In this document: piece by piece, positions 1-7,247 of the stretch
Layout: each line of letters starts with the position of its first letter
How positions within the stretch are numbered: the first letter of the stretch is position 1
Assembly: GCA_946887295.1 (NCBI GenBank)
Contig: CAMPKP010000145.1
Span: 1 to 8,494 of the forward strand
Direction: 5' to 3'
Length of the DNA: 8,494 nt
Source of the DNA: an uncultured Gemmatimonadota bacterium
GTDB lineage: Bacteria; Gemmatimonadota; Gemmatimonadetes; Gemmatimonadales; GWC2-71-9
Position numbers and translations under genes: made by a program
The notes under the pieces: model-generated
What the model was told of the DNA's origin: nothing
Database searches by the model: none
The model's input: only the letters and a program-made list of their open reading frames with translations

Positions 1-985
1 CCAGCACGCTCTCGACCAGCAGGCTTCGACCGAGGGCCCAGCCGCTCGCGCCGAGCGCTGCATGCAGCGCCATCTCGCGCCGCCGCGTCGTCGCCTGCGC
101 CAGCTGCAGGTTGGCGACATTACCGCTGGCGATGAGCAGGACGAGCAGAACCACGCCCCCCAGCAGATGGAGCGGGCGCCGCACGGCTCCGATCATCTGC
201 TCGCCCAGCGGCACGAGGTTGACCGACCAGTGGCTGTTGAAGTCCGGGTGCTCCGCGGCGAGCCGCGCCGCGATCGTCGCCAGCTCGGCCTGCGCCCGCT
301 CGACCGTGACGCCATCCCGGAGCCGGGCGACGGACTGGAGAAAGCGGCCGGCGGACTCGCGATAGTCCTCCGCCGGATCCAGACGCAGCGGCACCCACAC
401 GTCGGGACGCGGCTGCCGCCCGATCGACTCGGTGCCCGGCGGCATGACACCGATCACGGTGAGCGGCGCGCCGTCCACGCGCACGACACTCCCCACGACG
501 GCAGGATCCGCGTGATAGCGCCGTTCCCAGAGCCGATGACTCAGAATCGCGACCTCCGCTCCGCCGGGAGCGTCCTCCGCGGCCGAGAACGTCCGGCCCA
601 GCGCGGGGCGCAGGCCCAGTACGCCGAAGAGGCTGGCGGTCGCACGCTGGACCGGCACCTCCTCGGGTTCCCCGGATCCGGTGAGACTGGCGCTGACGTC
701 GTGCACGGCCGCCATGCCGCTGAACACCGTGCCGGCGGCCTTCCAGTCCAGATAGTTCGCGGGCGAGACGGTGTTGCGGTCGCTCTTTCTGAGCCCGTTG
801 GCCTCCCAGACACCGACCAGGCGGTCGGGCTGGTCGTAGGGAAGGGGGCGCACCAGCACGGCGTCGATGACCGTGAAGATCGCGGTGTTCGCGCCGATTC
901 CGAGCGCCAGACAGATCACGGCGGCAGCGGTGAAGCCGGGGGCGCGGCGCAGCCGACGCAGGGCGTAGTGCAGATCGCGTGGCAT
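1..985 (-). CDS. ADOP/MacB-type ABC transporter permease, N-terminal part (gene continues beyond the left edge)
   Basis: Inner-membrane permease of the MacB/FtsX superfamily, expected to transmit ATP-driven movements to a periplasmic adaptor and drive export. Only 328 residues are visible; such proteins usually have about 800, so the C-terminal half lies outside. The start MPRDLHYALRRLRRAPGFTA is typical of ADOP-type permeases. A first transmembrane helix follows at about residues 18-40 (ALGIGANTAIFTVI), then the periplasmic MacB_PCD domain at about 45-250, including a WERRYHADPAVVG stretch around 153-165. A second helix lies at about 271-293 (LLGGVVLLVLLIASGNVANL), followed by the beginning of an FtsX domain (TTRRREMALHAALGAS, about 299-314). 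The ATG at 985 lies 11 bp after the stop of the ATPase gene, in one apparent operon with it and the adaptor. No strong Shine-Dalgarno is visible. The family call is firm; the substrate is unknown. Confidence 0.93.
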   Translation of the reverse strand, partial: MPRDLHYALRRLRRAPGFTAAAVICLALGIGANTAIFTVIDAVLVRPLPYDQPDRLVGVWEANGLRKSDRNTVSPANYLDWKAAGTVFSGMAAVHDVSASLTGSGEPEEVPVQRATASLFGVLGLRPALGRTFSAAEDAPGGAEVAILSHRLWERRYHADPAVVGSVVRVDGAPLTVIGVMPPGTESIGRQPRPDVWVPLRLDPAEDYRESAGRFLQSVARLRDGVTVERAQAELATIAARLAAEHPDFNSHWSVNLVPLGEQMIGAVRRPLHLLGGVVLLVLLIASGNVANLQLAQATTRRREMALHAALGASGWALGRSLLVESVL

Positions 986-996
986 CTGTCCGGTTC

Positions 997-1695
997 TCAG
1001 CTCACCGCGGAGAGCTGTCGCTCCTCGACCACCTTGCCGTCGAAGAGGTGGACGGAGCGGTCGGCGTGGCGGGCATAGCGGGGGTCGTGGGTGACCATGC
1101 AGATGGTGGCGCCTGCCTGGTGCAGCTCGCGGAGCAGCTCCATCACCGCCTCGCCGTTGGTCGAGTCGAGGTTGCCGGTCGGCTCGTCGGCGAGAAGGAT
1201 CGCGGGATCGCCCGCGACCGCGCGGGCCACCGCGACGCGCTGCTGCTGGCCGCCGGAGAGCTGGGCCGGGAAATGCTTCATGCGGTGCGACATCCCCACC
1301 CGCTCGAGGGCGGCCTGCACCCGCTTGCGGCGGTCGTCCGAGCCCATGCCCCGGTAGGTGAGCGGGAGCTCGACGTTCTCGTAGACCGTGAGATCACCGA
1401 TCAGGTTGAAGGCCTGGAAGATGAATCCGATCTGGCGGTTGCGGACCCGGGCCCGATCGGATGCGGAGAGCTTCGCGACCGGCTGGTTGTCCAGGGTGTA
1501 GGACCCGTCGGTCGGCGTGTCCAGCAGGCCGAGGATCGACAGCAGGGTGGTCTTCCCGCAGCCCGACGGCCCGGCGATCGCCACGTACTCCCCGTGCTTG
1601 ATGTCGAGGTGGATGTCCGACAGCGCGTGGGTCTCGACCTCGTCGGTGTAGAACACCTTCTTGATGCCTTCGAGTCGGATCAGGGATTCGGCCAT
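997..1695 (-). CDS. ABC transporter ATP-binding protein, MacB/LolD type
   Basis: Cytoplasmic ATPase subunit of a MacAB/LolCDE-type exporter, 232 residues, the usual length for stand-alone LolD-like subunits. All catalytic motifs are present: Walker A GPSGCGKT (42-49), Q-loop Q94 (FIFQAFNL), signature LSGGQ (146-150) followed by QQR, Walker B ILLADE (166-171) with GNLDS next to it, and the switch histidine H203 (VTHD). I chose the ATG at 1695 because [16 protein letters not shown] begins where this family normally begins. An in-frame ATG at 1737 would add 14 residues of no recognisable homology, and neither start has a good Shine-Dalgarno. A 115-bp gap separates it from the adaptor gene upstream; I see no terminator or convincing gene there. 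The permease gene starts 11 bp downstream, so the ATPase very likely energises that permease. Confidence 0.95.
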   Translation of the reverse strand: MAESLIRLEGIKKVFYTDEVETHALSDIHLDIKHGEYVAIAGPSGCGKTTLLSILGLLDTPTDGSYTLDNQPVAKLSASDRARVRNRQIGFIFQAFNLIGDLTVYENVELPLTYRGMGSDDRRKRVQAALERVGMSHRMKHFPAQLSGGQQQRVAVARAVAGDPAILLADEPTGNLDSTNGEAVMELLRELHQAGATICMVTHDPRYARHADRSVHLFDGKVVEERQLSAVS

Positions 1696-1810
1696 TGCGG
1701 TCTCGGGTTGAGGGAAAGCCGTGAGCGGTGACACCATGGGTCGAAGCAGGTACTACGAGTGGTCACGTCCGTGAGTTTGCGCCTGGAGCCCATGGCCCAC
1801 CGCCCACGGC

Positions 1811-3058
1811 TCAATCCACTCTCACCCGGTCGTGACCGTCCCAGCGCGACATGTCCGAGATGATCACCTTGTCGCCCGGCTGAAGGCCGCCGAGGACCTC
1901 CACGGTGTTGACGGAGGTCCGGCCGAGCCGGACGTTGACCCGCGCCGCCTCCGTCCCGTCCGGGGTGAGCTTGAAGAGGCCGACGGCGCTGTTGGCCTGA
2001 CCGTACGCGGGCCTCCCGACGTGGAGCACGTCCTCCAGACGCTCCACCTCGATGGTGCCGTCCACCGAGAGGTCGGGTCGTGCGCCGCGAGGCATCTCGC
2101 CTTCGAGGGAGACGTCCACCGTCACGGTGCCGTTCTGAACCGCCGGGTCGATCCGGTAGACCTTGCCCTTCACGATGCCGTTCCTGGTGTCGATGGCCGC
2201 GGGCTGGCCGATCGCGATGTCCTTGGCCTGCGTCTCGGGGATCCGGAGAACCGCCTTGAGCTTGCCGGGCTCCACCAGCCGGGCCAGCGTCGCGCCGGAC
2301 TGGGCCCACTGCCCCACCTCGAGAGGCAGCTCCTGCAGGATGCCGTCCGCGCCGGCCATCACCTTCATCGAGCGGACCCGGCCGCGCTGGAAGTCGGTCA
2401 CCGCTCTCAGCCGCCCGACCTGCTCCCGCTGGAGCGCGAGCTGCGAGTCCGTGGCGCCGACCATCACCGCGAGGCGCTGTTCCTCGACCTTGTACCGGGT
2501 CTCGAGCTCCTCCACGCGGTCGATCGCGCGACTCGCCTCCATCGCGGAGATGAGCTCCTTGGTGGCGAGTCCCTGGGCGGCTTCGGCGTTGCGCTTGGCG
2601 TCCTGGTAGGCGGCCTTGGCGGCGGCGACCGCCGCCTCCTGATTCAGACGTTGAGTCTCGAGGTTGGTCTCCAGGTTCACCCGGTCGGCCTGGGCCGCGG
2701 TGAGCTGGCGCTCGGACTCCAGCGCCTCGAGCTGCACGTCGGGGTTGCTCAGCTCGAGCAGCACGGTCTCCGGGTGCACCTCCTGTCCCGGCTCGGCCAG
2801 ACGGCGCTCGACTCGACCCGCGGTGACGGCGGAGATGTAGCGGATCCGCTCGGGCACCAGGGTTCCGGGGCCCCGCACCTCGATCACGAGCGGCCCCTTC
2901 TGCACCGAATCGATCCACACGGACGCGCGGTCCACCCGCGGAGCCGCGGGCTTGAGCCCGCGCAGCCCGAGTGTGGTCGCCACGAGTGCCGCGAGCCCGA
3001 TGCCGCCATAGATCAGCCGCTTCCGGCCACGGTTCACCGGTGCACGGGGAATGTCCAC
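1811..3058 (-). CDS. HlyD/MacA-type periplasmic adaptor (membrane fusion protein) of an efflux system
   Basis: Periplasmic adaptor that should bridge the inner-membrane permease to an outer-membrane channel; 415 residues, normal for the family. An N-terminal anchor helix lies at about 14-33 (YGGIGLAALVATTLGL) behind a basic stretch RGRKR. The first lipoyl half is at about 55-103 (AGRVERRLAEPGQEV). A long helical hairpin, Ala/Glu/Gln-rich and predicted coiled coil, spans about 105-228. The second lipoyl half is at about 232-262 (ADGILQELPLEVGQWAQSG). The beta-barrel lies at about 266-340 and the membrane-proximal domain at about 341-415 (GLQPGDKVIISD). The start is GTG. It was chosen because a GAGGA Shine-Dalgarno lies 6 nt upstream; the ATG just before it is out of frame. 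It is the first gene of the minus-strand operon with the ATPase and permease. No outer-membrane channel gene is in the window. Confidence 0.93.
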   Translation of the reverse strand: MDIPRAPVNRGRKRLIYGGIGLAALVATTLGLRGLKPAAPRVDRASVWIDSVQKGPLVIEVRGPGTLVPERIRYISAVTAGRVERRLAEPGQEVHPETVLLELSNPDVQLEALESERQLTAAQADRVNLETNLETQRLNQEAAVAAAKAAYQDAKRNAEAAQGLATKELISAMEASRAIDRVEELETRYKVEEQRLAVMVGATDSQLALQREQVGRLRAVTDFQRGRVRSMKVMAGADGILQELPLEVGQWAQSGATLARLVEPGKLKAVLRIPETQAKDIAIGQPAAIDTRNGIVKGKVYRIDPAVQNGTVTVDVSLEGEMPRGARPDLSVDGTIEVERLEDVLHVGRPAYGQANSAVGLFKLTPDGTEAARVNVRLGRTSVNTVEVLGGLQPGDKVIISDMSRWDGHDRVRVD

Positions 3059-3064
3059 GCCTGT

Positions 3065-3069
3065 TCCTC
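3065..3069 (-). promoter_or_regulatory. Ribosome binding site for the adaptor gene (fixes the GTG start)
   Basis: GAGGA on the minus strand, separated by six bases (ACAGGC) from the GTG at 3058. It supports the GTG as the true start over the nearby ATG, which overlaps this site and is in another frame. Confidence 0.7.
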
Positions 3070-3201
3070 ATTGAGGGTCTGGTCCGACCGCCGCCGCCCA
3101 TCGGCGCCACAGCCCGGTCGCCTCCGGTGTGAAGGGAAGGAGCGTGCCAGCCGGAGGCACACACACAACGGATTGCAGCGTCGCGGGTTGCATCAAGCGG
3201 G

Positions 3202-3227
3202 CACCGGCGCCGCACCCGCCGCCGGTG
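3202..3227. repeat. 8-bp inverted repeat in the divergent intergenic region (possible operator)
   Basis: CACCGGCG (3202-3209) and its exact reverse complement CGCCGGTG (3220-3227) are separated by 10 bases. The site lies about 60 bp upstream of the right-facing -10 box, so it could be bound by a dimeric regulator. It is not followed by a T-run and is not a terminator. GC-rich DNA produces such repeats by chance fairly often, so the regulatory role is a guess. Confidence 0.35.
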
Positions 3228-3264
3228 TTCGGACGCGGGACGGGCGAATCCCGGAATCGAACAC

Positions 3265-3292
3265 TTCACTGTGCGGCCGCCGGTGCTATACT
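3265..3292 (+). promoter_or_regulatory. Sigma-70-like promoter of the lipoprotein-receptor operon
   Basis: A -35 box TTCACT (3265-3270, four of six matches to TTGACA) is followed by a 16-bp spacer and a -10 box TATACT (3287-3292, five of six matches to TATAAT). TG at 3284-3285, one base before the -10 box, adds an extended -10 motif. Transcription would begin near 3299, giving a leader of about 30 nt before the ATG at 3331. AT-rich boxes like this stand out in such GC-rich DNA. It also rules out the in-frame GTG at 3271 as the translation start. The call is from sequence only. Confidence 0.65.
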
Positions 3293-3330
3293 CGTCTCTG
3301 TCACGATCCCGCCCTTTTTCCAGGCTCCGC

Positions 3331-4467
3331 ATGACACAGTGCTCGTGGGTGACACCTTCCGGGTGGACTGCGCGCGCCATGCTCCTGCTGGCGTACCTGT
3401 CGGCGGCATGCAGTCACACCGAGCCGTTCTCCGGTCCTCAGGGCACGGACTCGCCGTTCGACGCCGGCCCCCCGGCCCGCCTGACACTGAACCCGGCTCA
3501 CGACGGCAACCCGTCCTGGCTGGCCGATGGCTCCGGCATCCTGTACTCGTCACAGCAACTGAGCCGCGATGACGACGACGTCTGCCTGGCCGAGCTGCCG
3601 CCCACCGGAGGCAGCCAGCGCAGTCTGGTCTGCGACATCCCCGGCGAGCGGACCACGACCGACGCCGCCCAGTCCCCGGCGGCGAGCGCCGAGGGCCGCC
3701 TGGCCGTGCTGAGCGCTGGGAACGGCGCCATCGGTGGAACCAGTCCGGTGTTCCTGGAAATCGCGATCGCCCCGACCTTGGACGGTCACGACGCGCAAAG
3801 GGTTCGCAGCCTGCCCTTCACGCCAGCCGGGGGCGTGGGTCAGGACTACGCCGGCCATCTTCGCTGGCTCACCGCGGAGAGCCTGGTGTACGTGGGGCAG
3901 CGCTTCCGGGTCCGGCGGCCCTGCCCGGATTGCATGCTCGACACGCTGATCGACGGCACCGATGTCACCATCCTGGACCTCTCGAGTGCGACCGCCGCCG
4001 GGAGGGCGGTGCCGGGAACGGCGCTGGCCACCGGCGTCGCGCCGATCCTGGACGGGACGGCCATCCTCTTCACGCTTCCGAACGACAGCCGCGTCTACCG
4101 CCGGGTGCTCGCGAGCGGCGCGGTCGCCGTAGTGCACGACTTCGGCGCGGCAGGCGTCGCGCGGGACCTGGATGCGGTGGGCGACAGGTTCGCTGCGATC
4201 GTCGGCGGACGGGTCGCCTTCTCGGTGGACCCCGCGGCCGGCCCCACGCAATGGGACAGCGGCGGCATCGTGCACGTGGTGGATCTCGACGGAGAGACCG
4301 ACCTGGCGCTCGACACGCCCGGCCGGCTCTACCGGCGCCCCGCGATCTCACCCGACGGGACCCGCGTCGTAGCCGAGGGATTCCCCCTCATCATCCAGCC
4401 CTTCGGCACCCCGGACACCACCGTGAGCAGGAGCGGCGACCTCTATCTCTTCGGAGCCGAGCGATGA
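3331..4467 (+). CDS. Predicted lipoprotein with TolB/PD40-like beta-propeller motifs
   Basis: 378 residues, probably anchored in the outer membrane or facing the periplasm. The ATG at 3331 was chosen because it follows the promoter and a weak AGG 6 nt upstream, and because it gives a complete lipoprotein signal: hydrophobic MLLLAYLSAA ending in a lipobox with Cys27. A later ATG at 3379 would leave only ten residues before that cysteine. The mature protein has blade-like repeats of the WD40-like/PD40 type: PSWLADGSGILYSS (61-74), LRWLTAESLVYVGQ (177-190), PAISPDGTRVVAEG (337-350), and a weaker one around 237-249. The mature part has four further cysteines, C85, C101 and the CPDC pair C198/C201, which could form disulfides. 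The stop overlaps the start of the TonB-dependent receptor by ATGA, so the two are translationally coupled and probably cooperate. The propeller assignment rests on motif pattern; the molecular role is unknown. Confidence 0.8.
   Translation: MTQCSWVTPSGWTARAMLLLAYLSAACSHTEPFSGPQGTDSPFDAGPPARLTLNPAHDGNPSWLADGSGILYSSQQLSRDDDDVCLAELPPTGGSQRSLVCDIPGERTTTDAAQSPAASAEGRLAVLSAGNGAIGGTSPVFLEIAIAPTLDGHDAQRVRSLPFTPAGGVGQDYAGHLRWLTAESLVYVGQRFRVRRPCPDCMLDTLIDGTDVTILDLSSATAAGRAVPGTALATGVAPILDGTAILFTLPNDSRVYRRVLASGAVAVVHDFGAAGVARDLDAVGDRFAAIVGGRVAFSVDPAAGPTQWDSGGIVHVVDLDGETDLALDTPGRLYRRPAISPDGTRVVAEGFPLIIQPFGTPDTTVSRSGDLYLFGAER
4453..4456 (+). promoter_or_regulatory. Ribosome binding site for the TonB-dependent receptor
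   Basis: GGAG with a 7-nt spacer to the ATG at 4464, lying inside the last codons of the lipoprotein gene. Together with the ATGA stop/start overlap it supports this start and translational coupling. Confidence 0.65.
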
Positions 4468-7247
4468 GCGGCGACCGGCTCTCGCTCGCGCTCGCCCTCG
4501 GTGTCCTCGCGACCCTCGCGGCAGAGCGCCCTCTCGCGGCCCAGGCCGAAGGAGTGATCGCCGGACAGGTTCGCCAGTCGGAGTCGCGCGCCGGGCTCCC
4601 GGCGGCGCAGGTACTGGTGGACGACCGGATCGGCGCGGTGGCCGACACGGCCGGACGCTATCGGGTGCGTGCGGTGCGAACCGGCTGGCACCGGGTCGGC
4701 GCCCGCCTCATAGGCTACCGGGGCGTGGTGCTCGACAGCGTCTTCGTGCCGGCGGGCGCCACGGTGACGGTGGACTTCGACCTCGAGGCCAACCCGCTGG
4801 AGCTCGAGCCGCTGGTGGTCACCGCACCGTACGACGCGGCGCTGGACCCGCTGGCGACGAGCACGGAACAGAAGATCAGCGCCGAGGATCTCCGCGACCT
4901 GCCGATCAGCACCCTGGAGGAGGCGCTGGCGCTCTCCGCCGGAAGCGTCGGCACCAGCTACCGCGGCGGCCGGATCGGACAGGAGTCGTTCATCCTCGAC
5001 GGGCTCGGGGTGAAGAACCAGCTCGACGCGTCGAGCGGCGGTCTCGGGCTCCAGATCCCGCCCGACTTCCTGAGTGAGGCCTCGCTGGTGACCAACGGAT
5101 TCTCCGCCCGGTTCGGCCAGGCCCTTTCCGGACTGGTGAACGTCGTCACCCGCGAGCCGGGCGAGACCTGGGAGGGACGGATCGCCTACGAGGGTGACCG
5201 GCCGTTCGGCGGAGGTCTGGACCGCGGTCTCGACCGGCTCGCGCTCCGCGCGGGAGGACCGCTGTCCGGGCGCTTCGGGCTGGTCGCCGCGCTCGACGTC
5301 TCCGGCAGGATGGACGCCGAGCCGGTCAACGCTCCGGCGCCCACCGACCCGAGGGACCCGCGCTCCGGCACGCCCTACCCTCTTCCCCACAACAGCGGGG
5401 AGCAGTGGACCGGCGCGGCCAAGCTGGTCGTGCCGGTCACCGGACGGACAACGTTCCGGGCGCTCGGCCTGCACACCGAGGACCAGCGGCTCCTCTTCGA
5501 TCCCGCTTACAAGTACGACCCGGAATACGGGCCGGCGCAGCGGCTTCGCGGCGACCTGGTGAGCGGACACCTGCAGTACATCAGCGACCCGAAAGCGGGA
5601 CTGCCTCTGGTGCTCGACCTCCGGGTCGGGCGATACGTCCGTGAGTTTCTCCGCGGCGAGCTGGTGGAGCAGCCGGACTACTCGCTCGGCGCGCTCACCG
5701 GCTCCCGCTTCCATTTTGTGGGCGAGGACCTGGCCCGGGAGCAGACCGCCTCCGGCGCGCCGGTCGCGGGACTGCGGGTACCCGACGCCAGCGTCCGGTC
5801 GCCGTGGGGAGTGCCGGCCTTCTTCCAGGGAGAAGGATCGCGGGGTGAGCTGGCCTGGAACCGATTCGGCGAGACCCGGTTCCAGCTCGACGGCACGATC
5901 GGAGGGTTACCGGGGCTCGATCTCTACGCAGGCGGCGAGTACGTCGCCCAGCAGGTTCGCACCTTCCAGCGGGCGCTCGGCTTCCTCCCCGTCGGTGACA
6001 CGGTCCCGGCGGCGGCACGGTCCGCCTTTTCCCCGCGCAGCGCGGCTGCCTATGCCGAGGGACAGTTCCGGATCGAGGATGTCGCGATCACCGCCGGCCT
6101 TCGCTACGACCGCTTCGATGCCGGCAGCAGTCTGCCGGGCGAGGCCCGCGGCGCGCAGAGCTCGGTGAGCCCGCGCTTCGCCGTGAGCACCGTGTTGAGC
6201 GGCGCCACACTGGTGGCGAGCTACGGGCGCTTCAGCCAGGCGCCCGACTACCAGTTCCTGGTGGACGCCGCGTTCGACGACACCACCCGGACCGGCCGGT
6301 TCCGGCGCGGCAACCCGAATCTCGGCTTCGAGAAGGCCCAGCAATACGAGCTGAGCGCACGGGTGCGGCCGAAGGAGGAGCTCACGCTCCGCCTGGGCGT
6401 TTACCTCAAGCGGCTCACCGGACTGGTCGCCTCGGTTCCGCTGGGCGTGAATCCCGATTCGACCATCTTCGGGAATTCCGACGCCGGGACGGTGAAAGGG
6501 ACGGAGCTGCTCCTGGAGCGCGATCTTCGGGGCGGCCTGGGCTTCCGGCTCGCATACACCCTCCAGGAGGCCGTCGCGACCGCGACCGATCCGTTCCTCC
6601 TCAATCGCCTCATCGTGGTGGACCCGCTCACCGGGGACACCACCCGCCCGGCGCGGGCCGAGTTTCCGCTCGACTTCGACCAGCGGCACACCCTCACCGC
6701 GATCGTGAGAGCGAAGGCGTCCGACCGGGCCGGTCCCACCCTCGGCGGCCTGCGGCCGCTCGCCGGCCTCGAAGGCGCCGTCATCCTGCGACTCGCGTCG
6801 GGACTCCCGTTCTCCCTGAGCGACAGCACCGGGGACTCGCTGGTCGGCCTCCCCAACGGCTCGCGGCTGCCGAACACCTCGTCGGTCGACCTGCTGATCC
6901 GGCGCCCGGTCAGGCTGGGTGGCGCCATCGGCGGCATCTATCTGGATGTCCGGAATCTGCTCGACCGCCGGAACGTGGTAGCCGTGCGACGCGACACCGG
7001 CGAGCCTCAGGCCGACGTGGGCGCGGTCGAGCGGATGGCCGAGGCCGCCTACCAGGCCAATCCGGACCCGATTCCCTATGAGTCGGGCCGGTACCGGTCG
7101 GTGGCGGACCTGGATGGAGACGGGTTCGTGGCGGGACGGGAGGAGCTGTTCCCCATGTACCTCGCGGCGGCGCGGGACTACACCCAGCCGATCTTCGCCT
7201 ACGGGCCGCCGAGGCTCGCGCGGCTGGGGATCGAGCTGCTCTTCTGA
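4464..7247 (+). CDS. TonB-dependent outer-membrane receptor with N-terminal carboxypeptidase-regulatory-like domain
   Basis: 927-residue outer-membrane importer, driven by TonB-ExbBD. The signal peptide is at 1-28, with likely cleavage after AQA. A carboxypeptidase-regulatory-like beta-sandwich at about 29-112 includes GLPAAQVLVDD and DTAGRYRVRAV. A TonB-box-like LVVTA occurs at 117-121. The plug domain at about 130-232 includes LPISTLEEAL, SFILDGLGV and GFSARFGQALSGLVNVVTR, followed by a long beta-barrel. The protein ends in phenylalanine (LARLGIELLF), as expected for BamA-dependent barrel assembly. Just before the last strand is an EF-hand-like loop (882-893). The gene is the second of an operon with a propeller lipoprotein (4-bp overlap). 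No SusD-like partner is present, so this is not a classic SusCD pair. The ligand cannot be told from sequence. Its 3' end overlaps the opposing flavoprotein gene by 49 bp. Confidence 0.95.
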   Translation: MSGDRLSLALALGVLATLAAERPLAAQAEGVIAGQVRQSESRAGLPAAQVLVDDRIGAVADTAGRYRVRAVRTGWHRVGARLIGYRGVVLDSVFVPAGATVTVDFDLEANPLELEPLVVTAPYDAALDPLATSTEQKISAEDLRDLPISTLEEALALSAGSVGTSYRGGRIGQESFILDGLGVKNQLDASSGGLGLQIPPDFLSEASLVTNGFSARFGQALSGLVNVVTREPGETWEGRIAYEGDRPFGGGLDRGLDRLALRAGGPLSGRFGLVAALDVSGRMDAEPVNAPAPTDPRDPRSGTPYPLPHNSGEQWTGAAKLVVPVTGRTTFRALGLHTEDQRLLFDPAYKYDPEYGPAQRLRGDLVSGHLQYISDPKAGLPLVLDLRVGRYVREFLRGELVEQPDYSLGALTGSRFHFVGEDLAREQTASGAPVAGLRVPDASVRSPWGVPAFFQGEGSRGELAWNRFGETRFQLDGTIGGLPGLDLYAGGEYVAQQVRTFQRALGFLPVGDTVPAAARSAFSPRSAAAYAEGQFRIEDVAITAGLRYDRFDAGSSLPGEARGAQSSVSPRFAVSTVLSGATLVASYGRFSQAPDYQFLVDAAFDDTTRTGRFRRGNPNLGFEKAQQYELSARVRPKEELTLRLGVYLKRLTGLVASVPLGVNPDSTIFGNSDAGTVKGTELLLERDLRGGLGFRLAYTLQEAVATATDPFLLNRLIVVDPLTGDTTRPARAEFPLDFDQRHTLTAIVRAKASDRAGPTLGGLRPLAGLEGAVILRLASGLPFSLSDSTGDSLVGLPNGSRLPNTSSVDLLIRRPVRLGGAIGGIYLDVRNLLDRRNVVAVRRDTGEPQADVGAVERMAEAAYQANPDPIPYESGRYRSVADLDGDGFVAGREELFPMYLAAARDYTQPIFAYGPPRLARLGIELLF
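7107..7142 (+). other. EF-hand-type calcium-binding loop near the receptor C-terminus
   Basis: Residues 882-893 of the receptor read DLDGDGFVAGRE. This fits the 12-residue EF-hand/dockerin-type loop: Asp at positions 1, 3 and 5, Gly at 6, a hydrophobic residue at 8 and Glu at 12. It lies about 35 residues from the C-terminus, before the final barrel strand, and so probably in an extracellular or periplasmic turn. The pattern match is seen directly; calcium binding is inferred. Confidence 0.7.

Larger units (their letters stand above)
3059..3330. other. Divergent intergenic region between the export operon and the lipoprotein-receptor operon
   Basis: A 272-bp stretch with no convincing gene. 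It must hold the control regions of both operons. Reading right there is a clear sigma-70-like promoter (3265-3292). Reading left I could not find a convincing -35/-10 pair; TTGATG on the minus strand near 3190 has no good partner. It also contains an 8-bp inverted repeat (3202-3227), a 10-bp direct repeat (3218-3227 and 3276-3285) and a short CA run near 3159. Open frames that cross this region lack family resemblance and are shadows of the neighbouring genes. Confidence 0.75.

Noticed and set aside
62..1078. A 338-codon plus-strand open frame opposite the permease
   Set aside because: The minus strand encodes an unmistakable ADOP/MacB permease; the plus-strand product has no family resemblance and is Arg/His-rich.
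1696..1810. A possible small gene between the adaptor and the ATPase genes (ATG near 1793, about 37 codons)
   Set aside because: It runs through the ATPase start, has no good ribosome binding site and its product is unremarkable. The gap also shows no terminator-like hairpin with a T-run.
3132..3153. Sigma-54-like site on the minus strand (TGGCAC, 5 bases, TTCCC)
   Set aside because: The -24 half is good, but the -12 half lacks the required GC of TTGC, so it is not a credible sigma-54 promoter.
1680..3380. A 566-codon minus-strand frame and a 500-codon plus-strand frame (1832-3334) over the adaptor gene
   Set aside because: The adaptor frame has clear HlyD-family domains and a Shine-Dalgarno. 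The others are low-complexity Arg/Gly/His-rich shadows.
4443..5714. A 423-codon minus-strand frame opposite the receptor N-terminal half
   Set aside because: It is antisense to the well-supported signal peptide, regulatory-like domain and plug of the receptor, and has no domain of its own.
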